Source: Megalobrama amblycephala | Lineage: Eukaryota; Chordata; Actinopteri; Cypriniformes; Xenocyprididae | Assembly: GCF_018812025.1 (NCBI RefSeq) | Contig: NC_063049.1 | Location: 9,367,537 to 9,431,536 of the forward strand | DNA: 64,000 bases | Direction: 5' to 3' | Shown: piece after piece, positions 24,631-35,569 of the stretch | Numbering within the stretch: position 1 is the first letter of the stretch | Layout of the letters: each line of letters opens with the position of its first letter | The notes under the pieces: generated by a model | Database searches by the model: none | Seen by the model: only the letters and a program-made list of their open reading frames with translations | Told to the model about the DNA's origin: nothing | Position numbers and translations under genes: made by a program

Positions 24631-24631
24631 G

Positions 24632-24640
24632 TCTCTCTCT

Positions 24641-24701
<61 letters not shown>

Positions 24702-24804
24702 CAGGCAGGTTTTTCCTGGATCTAGTTTTATGTGTGTTTGAGGGCTGGTGCTGTGTTTGGTAAAGGGTGTGTGTTTGTGTACATTTTTGTATGTCAGTTG
24801 TAGT

Positions 24805-24846
<42 letters not shown>

Positions 24847-24997
24847 TTGAGTGTGTGTGTGTGTGTAAGGTGTAAGGCAGAGAGTGTGTGATGTTTGTGT
24901 GATTATGGGAGTGTTTAGTATGTACTCCCTATATATTTGTGCAATGTGTGAATATATTTGTGTGTTTTTAGAGTGCTTTTTATGGTAGGTATGTGTG

Positions 24998-25039
<42 letters not shown>

Positions 25040-25140
25040 TTTTAAGGTAATATTTACTTATTAAAAGCTGACTGAGACAGATCTATCTTGATAACTTTAA
25101 GGCTGTCTCCACCTGTGAAACTTTGCATTTTTTTCTAGAC

Positions 25141-25211
<71 letters not shown>
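24632..25211. repeat. Microsatellite cluster (CT/GT, GT, CT, CA)
   Basis: Four tracts lie in under 600 bp: (CT)6(GT)27 at 24632-24698, (GT)n at about 24810-24843 with a short second block, (CT)n at about 25000-25034, and (CA)n at about 25145-25210. The sequence between them is GT-rich and looks decayed. Confidence 0.95.
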
Positions 25212-25212
<1 letters not shown>

Positions 25213-25214
<2 letters not shown>

Positions 25215-25440
25215 TGGTTCAGAATCAGGGACTCTCCATAGACGTAATGGTTTTTATACTGTACAAACTGTATATTCTGTCCCCCTACACCTAAACCTAC
25301 CCATCACAGAACACTTTGCCATTTTTACATTTTAAAAAAAAACATAATTTAGTATGTTTATTAATCCATTTCCCCCATGGGGACTGCTGGCTGGTCCCCA
25401 CAGTGTAGGTGATTTCAGGTTTTACTATCCTTGTGGGTAC
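25213..25440 (+). repeat. Interspersed repeat anchored on a (CA)n tract, copy 1
   Basis: Directly follows the (CA)n tract and reads GGGACTCTCCATAGACGTAA, TGGTTTTTATACTGTACAAA, then CCCCATGGGGAC and CCTTGTGGGTACC. The reversed copy at 43590-43745 has its own CA/GT tract in the same relative position. This is a common cyprinid microsatellite-associated repeat. No coding capacity. Confidence 0.8.
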
Positions 25441-26142
25441 CGTTTGGTATTATTGTGGCTCTTGAAAGAAGAATGCATATGTGCATAATAATGTCTTAAA
25501 GGTCCTAAAAAAACTTGATTTTCTTTGGCAAAATATAATGTCATATATATTCCTTTTCATTTTGGAGTGAAATATGACCCAGTCATGTTTTCTGTGATAT
25601 TCATCCACAAAACCACCCGGCATTGTTTATCTAAACAGATACTGACTTTCACCAGTGACAATGAGTGGCATGTAGGAACATATTTTGGAGATTATTCTTG
25701 TTGAAAGAATCTCCATAAACCACAAGTGGGACTTTCAGCATTTCAGTGTTGGAAAGGAAATCCCCGGATATCCACACCGCAGCGGCTACAATAACTGAAT
25801 GACTGGAGAACTTTTGTCTTTGTGTCAGTGTATTCGCTGCAGGGAGAACAGACTGATAGTTGCATTTTATTAACTGTGAAAAAGGTCAACAGCAAGCCAG
25901 AGGACGACAGAGAGGGAAGGAGGAAGACACTGATGAACAGAAGAATGACAGCAACAGAGAAACAGGAAAGAAAAAAAACAGACAGAAGGACAAAGGTGAT
26001 GTGAAACGGAAACAGAGAGTGGATTTGAACTTGAACCACAGGATTTACTTTGAAAAAAAGTTTCCCATTGAAATTTCTAGTAAATTTCACAAACAATTTC
26101 AAAGAAACAGCAAGTAACACATTGAAATAAATGTGAAATAAA
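25441..26142. other. No gene seen
   Basis: Unrecognised sequence. 25880-26000 is purine-rich (many GA and AAAG runs) and gives open frames on both strands, but their composition is that of low-complexity DNA. Confidence 0.45.
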
Positions 26143-27120
26143 CTTGCAGAGACTCCGCCCACATGCTCTTCTGATTGGCTGTGATTTTGGATTGGTTGCG
26201 AATGCAGGGCGCTTGCAGAGAGACTCCACCCACACACTCTTCTGATTGGCTGTGATTTTGGATTGGTTGCGAATGCAGGGCGCTTAAAGAGAGACTCCAC
26301 CCACACGCTCTTCTGATTGGCTGTGATTTTGGATTAGTTGCGAATGCAGTGCACTTGCAGAGAGACTCCGCCCACATGCTCTTCTGATTGGCTGTGATTT
26401 TGGATTGGTTGCGAATGCAGTGCGCTTAAAGAGAGACTCCACCCACAGGCTCTTCTGATTGGCTGTGATTTTGGATTGGTTGCGAATGCAGTGCGCTTGC
26501 AGAGAGACTCCGCCCACACACTCTTCTGATTGGCTGTGATTTTGGATTGGTTGCGAATGCAGTGCGCTTAAAGAGAGACTCCACCCACAGGCTCTTCTGA
26601 TTGGCTGTGATTTTGGATTGGTTGCGAATGCAGGGCGCTTAAAGAGAGACTCCACCCACACACTCTTCTGATTGGCTGTGATTTTGGATTGGTTGCGAAT
26701 GCAGTGCGCTTAGAGAGACTCCACCCACACGCTCTTCTGATTGGCAGTGATTTTGGATTGGTTGCGATTGCAGTGCGCTTGCAGAGAGACTCCGCCCACA
26801 CACTCTTCTGATTGGCTGTAATTTTGGATTGGTTGCAAATGCAGTGCGCTTGCAGAGAGACTCCGCCCACACACTCTTCTGATTGGCTGTGATTTTGGAT
26901 TGGTTGCGAATGCAGTGCGCTTAAAGAGAGACTCCGCCCACACACTCTTCTGATTGGCTGTGATTTTGGATCGATTCGGTCGCGAGTGCCGTGCTCTTGC
27001 AGAGAGACTCCGCCCACACGCTCTTCTGATTGGCTGTGATTTTGGATTAGTTGCGAATGCAGTGCTCTTGCAGAGAGACTCCGCCCACACACTCGTCTGA
27101 TTGGCTGTGATTTTTGATTG
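26143..27120. repeat. 71-bp minisatellite, 14 units, each with CCAAT and GC/CACCC boxes
   Basis: The phrase GACTCC recurs at 26151, 26222, 26293, 26364, 26435, 26506, 26577, 26648, 26717, 26788, 26859, 26930, 27006 and 27077. That is a 71-bp period apart from one 69-bp and one 76-bp step. On the minus strand each unit reads CAACCAATCC, then CAGCCAATCAGA 17 bp further on, then GGGCGGAG or GGGTGGAG. The CAGCCAATCAGA-type site is intact in all 14 units and the second CCAAT in 10. CCGCCC occurs in 8 units and CCACCC in 6. These match NF-Y and Sp1/KLF consensus sites. Regulatory activity is inferred. Because 71 is not a multiple of 3, overlapping false open frames appear in all minus-strand frames. 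Confidence 0.95.
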
Positions 27121-27235
27121 ATTTTCTTACGTCTCATAGTCGTACCGTGTCTGGTGTGGACGGACACATTGATTGTCGCTGGAATCTTGTCGCATTTCGT
27201 CTGGTCACAGGGGTGTAAGAGGTCCGACTAGTGCT
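27121..27235. mobile_element. Probable transposon-derived flank of the 71-bp array
   Basis: CGTCTCATAGTCGTACCGTG, GTCTGGTGTGGACGGACAC and GGAATCTTGTCGCATTTCGT resemble a common cyprinid DNA transposon. The 71-bp array may therefore lie inside such an element. Termini not identified. Confidence 0.4.
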
Positions 27236-28555
27236 GTCAGACACTCAACGACATTGGTGTGTCATGGCCTGCAGGCCATCAGCTGGTAAGAGCTGGTAGA
27301 AAATCTACTGTCTACCAGCTCAAATGTTCCAAAATCCACCTTAATCTGGTATGATCTGGTTTTCCAGCAGGAAATAAAGTCCGGGAGAGACACAAAGAGG
27401 AGAGTAGCTCATTACTGGCCCGCTGTGACCCAGTTCAAACTCTATTATTTGTCTCTTGACTGTCCTGCTCTGTTGTGCAGGAGTGTTATGGCCGGATCCA
27501 GACAGAGCGGGCATTGAGCAGCACACAGTATCCGAGCCAGGATGTCCTGTGCCCAGCCGGACCGCCCCGCACCAGCCCTCTTCTTCAAGAGCCGCTCTCA
27601 GCACGCAGCCTCTGAAGCTCCATTATTCCTGCCAGCATCTCCTCTCTCTTTCTCTCACTGTGTCTAAGCCTAGTGTGCCATCCACTAACCATTTAACAAA
27701 CTACAAGATAAGCTACTACACTGAAAAACGAAGCTGAAAGCTGTCCTGTACAGAAAGCGCTTAGATAGACTACTAGCTATGGTACTCTATTGCAAAAGTA
27801 CAGTATTTTCCGAAATATAAGGCACATTTTTTTTTTTATCATCTGAAAAGTGCTGTGCTACATCGAAACAATTTTATATTTTATAATATCTGTGAAATAT
27901 AAGCTGTTAATTTGCTCTAAAGCAGCTAGTTAAACTCACAGCAAGCAGCTTTTAAACTTTTTTTTAATGCAAAATGGTAATTGCAAAAAATAACTTTAAT
28001 TTATTCTACTGTTTATTATTATTAGTTGTCTGACTGAATCAGGCCACTTCATGAATCAGTTTGGAAAAGCTCAAAATAACTGTTCATTTGCAAACTGGAC
28101 ATTGCTACTAATTCAAACCAGCCGACTGAGAATACCAAACGCTTGAGTTCAGGGAAAATATAACACTGTAGCCAGGTTTAAAAATATATATTTTTTTTAC
28201 CACACCTGCCAATAGTGGGTGAATCAGGCAAATTTACTACTCATAAATATCTCTTTAGGATTATTATTTATCTGTTTTTATGCATGTTTGTGAGGAACAG
28301 CACAGGTCATGGTGTCACACACGAAACGAGTCTCACAGAAACCGCACCTGTCACACAACACAAAGACACACTGTGCATATTTTCTTCTTATTTTTTGCAT
28401 TTGAGGAAAGTTCCACATGTGTTCCCACATGGAGTTCTGGAGAAAAAAAACAAACATTAGTCATTCTAGATAAACTTCCGATGAGAAATCATCAGAAAAC
28501 CCACAAGTACTGGCAGATGTGTTCATTAGTAGACGCTCAGATGATTAAGAATTAG
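27236..28555. other. No confirmed gene; holds one exon-like segment
   Basis: 27270-27360 has repeated AGCTGGTA / CTACCAGCT phrases typical of a cyprinid CCAGC-rich repeat. 27797-27835 resembles the end of a common fish element (TATTTTCCGAAATATAAGG). The rest is unassigned, apart from the exon-like segment 27481-27615. Confidence 0.4.
27481..27615 (+). other. Exon-like segment, weak
   Basis: A good acceptor precedes it: a pyrimidine-rich tract with TCTTGACTG as a possible branch point, then TCTGTTGTGCAG. From 27481 a 44-codon frame starts ECYGRIQTER and ends at TGA (27613-27615). The segment is much more GC-rich than its surroundings. Against it, one other plus-strand frame and a minus-strand frame are also open here, and I recognise no protein family. 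It could be chance or a conserved non-coding element. Confidence 0.15.
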
Positions 28556-29300
28556 TTGGCCGGTAACTTTTTACTCACATTTGGCACTTGGTGGGTGTTC
28601 AACCCCTGTTAAAGTGTTGTATAACTGTATTTTTTTGCAAAAAGCAAAGTTTTTTTTCTTCATATTGTTTTTTTTTTACAGAAAAGAGTCTTTGCGCACT
28701 GATTTTTGCATGTGTTTTTTCATATTCGTCATCCTAAAAATTCATCACACACAGAAACCTTCCACACTGAGTCCGATGCGTATTAATTAATCCGTTGTGA
28801 AAATATGCAGAAAACAATACAAAAGCCTTCAAGCAGTGAGGATGATTTAGTTGTCCTCTCTCTTCTTAAAAAGAGAAAAAGAAAGTTGAAATATTGGGTC
28901 CATCCAATCCTGAGATTGCGTGGAGAGGAAGGAGAGTTCCACCTCCTTATCATGGAGTTGTGGGATTATCCCAAAATAATCACTGTAGGTGTAGGAAATA
29001 CTGATGTTACATACAGTCATAAAAACCTTTATATTCTGTCACTTTGTATTTCGCACTTTGTTTGTCATACAGTGTTTTGTGCTGCGAGACGAAGTGGATC
29101 AACTTCTGGATTTTGGCGCTTGAACGGTGGCTCTGAATTGTCAAAACAACTCTCAAAATGCTTGATACAGATGCAAAAAATGCAGAAAATTGAACCTGAT
29201 CCAAATTTTTTTCTAACAGACGAAGGTTTCGGAGGCAGTGCGTAAACGTGATTGACACAACGTGAGGTCGTATTTATTTTTTTAAGGTGCGAAGACCTTC
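28556..29300 (+). mobile_element. PIF/Harbinger-related transposon remnant
   Basis: Starts near GGTAACTTTTTACTCACATT, contains a transposase exon remnant (28805-28985), and ends with TTTTGGCGCTTGAACGGTGG...GGCAGTGCGTAAACGTGATT...GAAGACCTTCACATGCAC. I recognise the second and third phrases from zebrafish repeats. The catalytic part of the transposase is absent. Outer boundaries are approximate and terminal inverted repeats were not confirmed. Confidence 0.6.
28805..28985 (+). pseudogene. N-terminal fragment of a Harbinger (HARBI1-like) transposase
   Basis: The frame from ATG 28805 has an acidic/serine start (SSSEDD), a basic stretch (KKRKRKLK), then YWVHPILRLRGEEGEFHLL and a LWDYP motif. The order basic run, WVHPI, GEFH, L-x-DYP is typical of the N-terminal region of PIF/Harbinger nucleases (HARBI1-like). 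The sequence then leaves the family pattern at about 28970. A possible splice donor, ACTGTAGGTG, lies at 28986, so this may be exon 1 of a multi-exon transposase whose later exons are deleted. The downstream DDE catalytic domain is not in the window, so it cannot be an active transposase. Confidence 0.65.
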
Positions 29301-29302
29301 AC

Positions 29303-29456
29303 ATGCACTAACGTTCAGAAGTTTGGGTCGGTTAGATTTTTTAATGTTTTTAAAAGAGCCTCTTCTGCTCACCAAGGCTGCATTTATTTAAATATAAAAA
29401 CAGTAAAAACAGTGAAATATTATTACAATTTAAAATAGCTGTTTTCTATGTGAAAA
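29303..29456 (-). mobile_element. CACTACCGTTCAAAAG-family fragment
   Basis: Starts CACTAACGTTCAGAAGTTTG and continues CTCACCAAGGCTGCATTTAT, AACAGTGAAATATTATTAC and ATAGCTGTTTTCTATG. This is the terminal third of the element, in the opposite orientation to the copies at 6.7, 15.2 and 44.6 kb. Confidence 0.85.
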
Positions 29457-29492
29457 CGTCTTCACTGCTTGCAGTGACTCAACTGCACAACA

Positions 29493-29524
<32 letters not shown>

Positions 29525-30344
29525 TTGGCACTCAATCTTCCCACATTTCTACATCCCTTTTTCTCTTTTCATGCCTACCATCTCTCTCCCCCTTTCTTTC
29601 CGACAAACACAATCCCTCTTTTTCTGCACCTGCACACCCGGTTGAGGGCTCACACAGGAAACAGTGCTGGAATCTGACCTAAGACAAGAGGCATCAGTAC
29701 AATGAGGGCATTACTCACAGAGTGTGAACTTTTATTCATGCGAGAACACACACACACACACACACATGCAAACACACAAAAACGGGCCGACACGCACATA
29801 AACACACTTCCTCCGCAGCTGCTATCTCCTGAGCGATTCTCCGATCTGGAAGACCCAGAAACCCCCTCTGCTCAGTGAAGATTGGCACTCTGTTTGCACT
29901 GAAACCCAAGCCTACATTTTTCTAATCTCGTATCATCCGCAGCCAGCAGACATGTTTTGACCATTTATGGTGACCGCAGGGAAGCACACACCGCAGAGCA
30001 ACGCATTTATTTCACGCTACATCACTGGATAGTTCAGCCGCTCCGTCATACGGTCGCTGATGCTAACGTCGAGAATGACATCAGCTCGAAGACATTCAAA
30101 AGATCCTTGAGCTGCCAAAACACTTGCTTTATTATGATCGAAAACTGTACGTGCCAGAAAACCTACGATCGCACGTTTCTCAACCTTGATCCATCTGTCA
30201 AAAGATTAATAGTTCCTTAACTACAGCTAAATATAACAAAACTAAGCTGATCTCTCTGCTTGGTAAACCACGGTCTCACAGAAGCAGAGCTATCTGCAGG
30301 TTATTCTGAGAAGAATCTTACAGACAATCGCGGTCAAAGTTGCT
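29457..30344. other. No gene seen; contains two (CA)n tracts
   Basis: (CA)n at about 29493-29524 and 29747-29766. Otherwise unassigned. Confidence 0.5.
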
Positions 30345-30555
30345 TTACATTCTCTAAAATAAAGCTTCCAAAAGGAAGAACATTTTGGGTTCCAGAAAGA
30401 ACCTTTCAGATCTTAAAAGAACTATTATTCTTAATTTGAAGAACATTTTGACAATCTAAAGAATTTGTCCACTATAAAGAACCTTCCAAGGTTCCATGGA
30501 GGTTAAAGGTTCTTCTTGGAACCACTGATGCCAGTAAAGAACTGTTAGGTGCCGT
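30345..30555. repeat. GGTTCTT-rich interspersed repeat, copy 1
   Basis: Repeated phrases on both strands (AAGAACATTTTGGGTTCC, AGAACCTTTCAG, AAAGAACCTTCC, AAGGTTCTTCTTGGAACC) give a partly self-complementary sequence. A second member in opposite orientation lies at 54510-54640. Common in cyprinid DNA. Confidence 0.75.
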
Positions 30556-31141
30556 GATGGACACAAGAGAAACTTTGCAGACACGCTGGTCTCAGTTTCA
30601 ATCAAGATCCGATTACTGTTATGAAATTAAGATACACTGTCTGCAACTTAATGAATCCTAACATATGTGTCTTGATGTGTGTCCTACATCGAGGCGGCTG
30701 GTGATAGCGAGCCCTAGTTTAGGGACGAGTACATCATTGAAACTCTGTTGCTCTCTGATCTATTATGAAGAGTTGGCTCATTTAAATAACGCTGCGACAA
30801 GTTTCTACCAATCAATTTTGAGAAAATTGAAAAAAATGATTGAGTGTCTGAGGATGAGACTGAAGTGAAAGAATAAGGACAAGCTCCTGAACAACTGTGT
30901 CTTTAAGAAAAACTGACAACTGTGGACTTATAAGTTTCCATGATAGTCAATACTATCTCCAGCCTCTACTTCCTCCTGTCAGTTTGTATATCAGTATCTT
31001 GCCCAGAGCATGTTTGTGAATGACACCTCTCCTACAACCTTTCCGTGCCGCTCCATGATAACGCTCGGCTCCAGCAGATAATACAGCACAGGAAGCTTTC
31101 TGGATGGGAGATGTCGGTGTGTGTACCCTACGTCTAGTAAG
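30556..31141. other. No gene seen
   Basis: Unassigned sequence without supported open frames or recognised repeats. Confidence 0.5.
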
Positions 31142-31349
31142 TGCCCTTACAACAATGAAGTTTATTCAAGGGTGCTGTTAGTATACTTTTAAACTAAAAA
31201 TAAGTATACTTTCTGTCTACTTTTTATGTACTTCTCAGAAAGTATACTTGACTTATATTTGTATACTTTTGACAGAAAAGTTTAAGTGTATTTAGCCTGT
31301 ACTTGTACTAGTCTTTTGATCGAGATATACTTAACAGTATAATTAAGTA

Positions 31350-32088
31350 CACTGTAAAAAATGACCGTGATTTTAACAGTAAAAGACTGTAAAAATGCTG
31401 CGGTGAAAAACCGTTAATTGGTTTACACTAAGTTTCCGTACTATATACGGTGAATATACGGTAATAGATCTAACCGTACATTTAATGTAATTTTACGGTA
31501 AAATACCGTTAAATTCACAGTTTTTGGAAGTGAAAAATAACAATTCATTGTAAAAATTTACAGTTGACATTCCCACAATTCCCTGCGTGACACTTCACAT
31601 TTGATATATTTTCGTTGAAATGTTTCTTCTTAGTTTTTCTCATTTTTTTCTAATCAGTTATGTACATTAGGGTTTTATGTTACATCTAATGTTGTTAAAT
31701 TAATGTTTATTGCATTTTTAAAATTTCATGCATGTTACCATGATGATGTTTAGTGTGTGTGTGAATGACACTGTGTGCACCTTCTATATGTTAGTGTTGT
31801 CCTTCTCAGCTTGTGGAAAAGCTGCTTGTGATGAACTTTGATTCATCATGTGACTCTAATCACCACTATGTTTGGTGACTGTCAGTGTATTATAAAGATA
31901 CAAAACAGATATTAGTACTTCATTAGGTTGGGAAATGAACATTATATCAGTTAATGAAATATGTTATTTTACCGTAAATTTAACAGATTTTTTTTAACGT
32001 TGCTACCGTATTTTTTACGGTAAAGTTCTGGCAACCACAGCTGCCGTTTTTTTAACGTAAATTTTACTGGGATTTTTTTTTTACAGTG
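31350..32088. mobile_element. Nested element with CACTGTAA ends
   Basis: Starts CACTGTAAAAAATGACCGTG and ends with TTTTTTACAGTG. TA flanks both sides, compatible with a TA duplication. Both subterminal regions are rich in ACGGTA / TACCGT phrases. It interrupts the ACTT-rich element. Confidence 0.75.
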
Positions 32089-32577
32089 TATTCTAAGTAT
32101 ACTTGTATAGTTGAAGTTGTTTAATCTTTTGATTGAGTAGCCTATTTCACACAGTTTTAGATACTGTCTTATAAACTTACATTGTTTGAAATTTTTGACT
32201 TAAAGAAAAGTATGATGTCATGTTCACTTGATGAAAAATTACAAGTACTTGCAGTATAAAACTACTAAACTAGTAGATTACTGAGAGTACACTTCAAAGT
32301 GTACATTAAACATTAGTTACTTTCATAAACTAAAATGTGCTACAAGTATTTAACTAGTAAACTCTTGGTATACCTATAAGTTCACTTGTAGTATAGTTGG
32401 AATAAAACCAAGAATGTAGTTGTGAACTGGTTGTGTACTCAAAGTTTACTACTGTTACACTTATAGTATATTTAAGGGTATACTTTTGTACACTAAAAAG
32501 TGAGCCAATTTAGCCCCAAGTAGTATTGAAATAGTACACTTACAAGTATACTACAAGTACATTGATATTAGTATACT

Positions 32578-32897
32578 AGTAACACTTTACAATAAGGTTC
32601 ATTAGGTAACTACATTAGTTAACATGAACTAATAATGAACTGTACTTATACAACATTTATTATTAATCTTTGTTAATGGTAATTTCAATATCTACTAATA
32701 CATTATTAAAATTGTGTTAACATTAGTTATTTGTTACTAATTAGTTACTAATACATTATTAAAATCTTGTTAACATCATTAACTAACGTTAACAAAGATT
32801 AGTAAATCCAGTAACAAATGTATTGCTCATGGTTAGTTCATGTTAGTTCATACATTATCTATTGTTTAACTAATGAACCTTATTTTAAAGTGTTACC
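32578..32897. mobile_element. Nested hAT-like MITE with perfect 8-bp duplication
   Basis: Left end AGTAACACTTTACAATAAGG and right end CCTTATTTTAAAGTGTTACC are inverted repeats. The octamer AGTATACT occurs on both sides (32570-32577 and 32898-32905). The interior is made of GTTAACA / TGTTAAC-type phrases. Element length is 320 bp. Confidence 0.92.
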
Positions 32898-33004
32898 AGT
32901 ATACTTACTACATAAAGTAAACTTTAAAACATACTTGAACATTACTTAAGTATACTTAATGAAATGAGCTTGAAGTATACTTCTTTACCGTAAGGGTAAG
33001 TAAG

Positions 33005-34365
33005 GAGATATACTGAGTTAACTAAGAAAACATGCTATATAAGGAGAGGGGAGAAGTTGCCAAAGAAAGGAAACTAAAGAAACAGAAGGAAGAGAGAAAA
33101 AAGAAATGGCTGAGAGCCAGAAGTTTTCTGATAATGAATAGGCCACCCCATCATTCTCTCTCAGCTCTCTGCCGTGTGTGTGTATGTTTGGGTTGATGTG
33201 TGTGTGTGTGGGACGGGTGTGTGGATCAGCGCTTCTCCCAATCTTTCGGTCTCTTGTGGCTGGATCTGTGTACTCATTTACCATCATAACTGCTCCACAA
33301 AACACATCTGCAACAACTAACTGATAAAACAGTGATACAGAATGAAAGACAATGAATTTGATTATCCATTAATCACATCTGCACGCTTTGCATGAAAAAC
33401 ATTCGCCAGTCACTTCTATATCCGCATTTCCACGCACAGTAAGCTACTGCAGGAAAAGTGCATGAACCAAACTGTCCTAAACATGAGAACACTTCGCATT
33501 ATGTGCTTCAGACAAAAGCAAGTTATTTTACTGGAAAACAAGACAAAAATACTGACAAAACAAATGATTTCTGCAGTGGGAATGTTGGTGATATCAAAAG
33601 CGAGTGAAAGCACTATGAACTTAGTCTCGTGTGACCAGGAGTTTGGTCTTTGCAGGTTTTTCTGGCCAAGAACTTCACCATATAAAAGCAATTACACTGT
33701 ATCCAGTTTACAGGACTTTTTGAGTCGCAGGTACAGAGAATTAGTTTGAAACTACATAAAGGCATGTCAGACCAATCATATTCAGCCAAATGTAAATATC
33801 ATCCATCATATAACTGTAAGAACACTGTAATAATGAGAATGACAGATATCATGTTTACTCGCTATTAAGTGCCTTATAAAAACAGAATATGCTTCAAAAA
33901 TGCCACTAACCTGACAAATATTGACTTATTTTTCCTCAGATGAACTTACTGTTCCAACATTTTAAACACGACCTGTGTGCCTAGTCAGACAAGTTTCAGC
34001 TAACTCTTGCTAATTTGTGTGCAGGATTACAGTTGAGTAACTTACATTTTAGAAACAATATTGACACTTACTTTGTCTACTTTTGTGCTGCCAACATAAA
34101 TAGTTCCAAACAAATCCAAAGCAGAACTGCTGCAACACACAATAGTCTACAATAGTCAACAATAGTCACATTAATCTCCCCACGGGAGAGGATTTATGAA
34201 TGACAGTGAAGCAGCGTAACTGATGCTGGTTGGTCACATGACAGTGACAACATGATGAATGGTAGTATGTCCGGATTTCATTCAAACTATATAGAACATA
34301 CTTGTTCCCAATCAAATGTAGTACCTACTCAAGAAGTATACGGTCTCATGTTGCAGCTGAATGAA
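33005..34365. other. No gene seen
   Basis: Purine-rich at 33040-33110 and GT-rich at 33170-33225. The rest looks single copy. Open frames of about 90 codons on both strands near 33416-33749 overlap each other and show no recognisable motif. Confidence 0.45.
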
Positions 34366-34445
34366 TCAGCCTTTTTGAATGAAACACTTGAATGAATGAT
34401 TCAACGACTCACTCATAAAGACAGTCACTTGTCACCACCTACTGG
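34366..34445. mobile_element. Small fragment of the element at 21.2-22.1 kb
   Basis: GAATGATTCAACGACTCACT, then CATAAAGACAGTCACTTGTC and CACCTACTGGCAC parallel 21335-21450. Only this short piece is present. Confidence 0.5.
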
Positions 34446-34488
34446 CACTAAAAATCCGAAAGATCAGAACTTTTGTATAATCGAAGAT

Positions 34489-34731
34489 GGTAACACTTTA
34501 GTATGGGGAACAATTTTCACTTTAAAGCGTGCATATTGGCTGTATATTAGTGCTTATAAAGAAGATATTAATGCCTTATTCTGCATGACCATATTCTGCA
34601 TCCCTAAATCCTACCCAATATCTAAACTCAAACCCTACAAAAACTACCTTACTATTAATAAGCATAAGAGTTTATTGAGGCAAAAGTCATAGTTAACAGT
34701 GAATATGTGTTCCCCATACTAAAGTGTTACC
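34489..34731. mobile_element. hAT-like MITE, 243 bp, perfect 21-bp terminal inverted repeats
   Basis: GGTAACACTTTAGTATGGGG (plus A) at 34489-34509 is exactly complementary to 34711-34731. Flanking octamers TCGAAGAT (34481-34488) and TAGAAGAT (34732-34739) match at 7 of 8. The perfect ends suggest a fairly young copy. Confidence 0.92.
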
Positions 34732-34739
34732 TAGAAGAT

Positions 34740-35569
34740 AACATCAAATGACAAGTGAACAGACTGTTGGTGGTTCAACTGAGACTAATACACCACCACT
34801 TGAAATAGTTGACCAGCTTGACCAACTGAAGCTGTTATGACCTGTTTTTTCCAGTGAAATGCTTCATTGAGGCATCTAAAGGTTAATGGCAGCTTTGAAG
34901 TGTGTCTCTCCCTACTGAGTTTAAAGAACATATCATCTCAGATTCAACAAAACCTTCAGGATGAAAGGGTCAAATCTGAGAGAAAACTCTGTAATACTGG
35001 TCAAACCTTCCTTCCATTACTCCTCTCTTTCATTACCTCATTACTCTTTCTTTTGTGAGGTCAGCTCTTGGTCTGTCAGATAAGATGAATGACTCCTCCT
35101 CCAGCAGAAATTCAGGGTGACCTCGCTACAGTCGAGCATCAGCGTCTGCATGTATCATGCATTTCAACAGACTCTGATACACACACACACATACACACAT
35201 CTTGCATTTTGCAGTCTGGCAAAGGTTTGTCTGGATCAAAGACACATAATAAATCCATTATAAGTTATCTAAGGCAGCTGAGGGAGTCTCGTACCCTTCC
35301 CTTTACTCCCTCAGGTCTGGATTTGTCATGTAACCTCAGAGTGTAACCTTTCTTAATGAGTCGATTCTCACCGCCAGCTGCACGGACAGCATATGCTTAA
35401 CACATTAGCTGAGATTCAGCAACTACTTGGAGGAACAAAACCAAACCCAATATACAGTATATATATGAAAATGTGTATTTTTCCACAAATTTTGTATGTA
35501 TGCAAACTGTAAATCTAAGGTACACATTTCTAGCAATTGTGCAGTTAAATTCCATATCGTATTTTCAGA
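34740..35569. other. No gene seen
   Basis: 34795-34860 resembles the CCAGC-rich cyprinid repeat (GACCAGCTTGACCAACTG). The rest is unassigned and becomes very AT-rich after 35450. Confidence 0.45.

Larger units (their letters stand above)
31142..32998 (+). mobile_element. ACTT-rich composite DNA transposon with two nested elements
   Basis: Left end TGCCCTTACAACAATGAAGT and right end TACTTCTTTACCGTAAGGGTA are imperfect inverted repeats over about 28 bp. AGTAAG lies directly outside both ends (31136-31141 and 32999-33004). The body is full of AGTATACTT and AAGTATACT phrases. It carries a CACTGTAAAAA element at 31350-32088 and an hAT-like MITE at 32578-32897. No coding frame. Confidence 0.7.

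Noticed and set aside
24578..25335. Open frames with long Cys-Val or Thr-His runs
   Set aside because: Translations of GT and CA dinucleotide tracts.
25743..27167. Overlapping minus-strand frames with repeated MWAESL-type and NQSKITANQKS-type peptides
   Set aside because: Produced by the 71-bp minisatellite. As 71 is not divisible by 3, the same peptide appears in all three frames.
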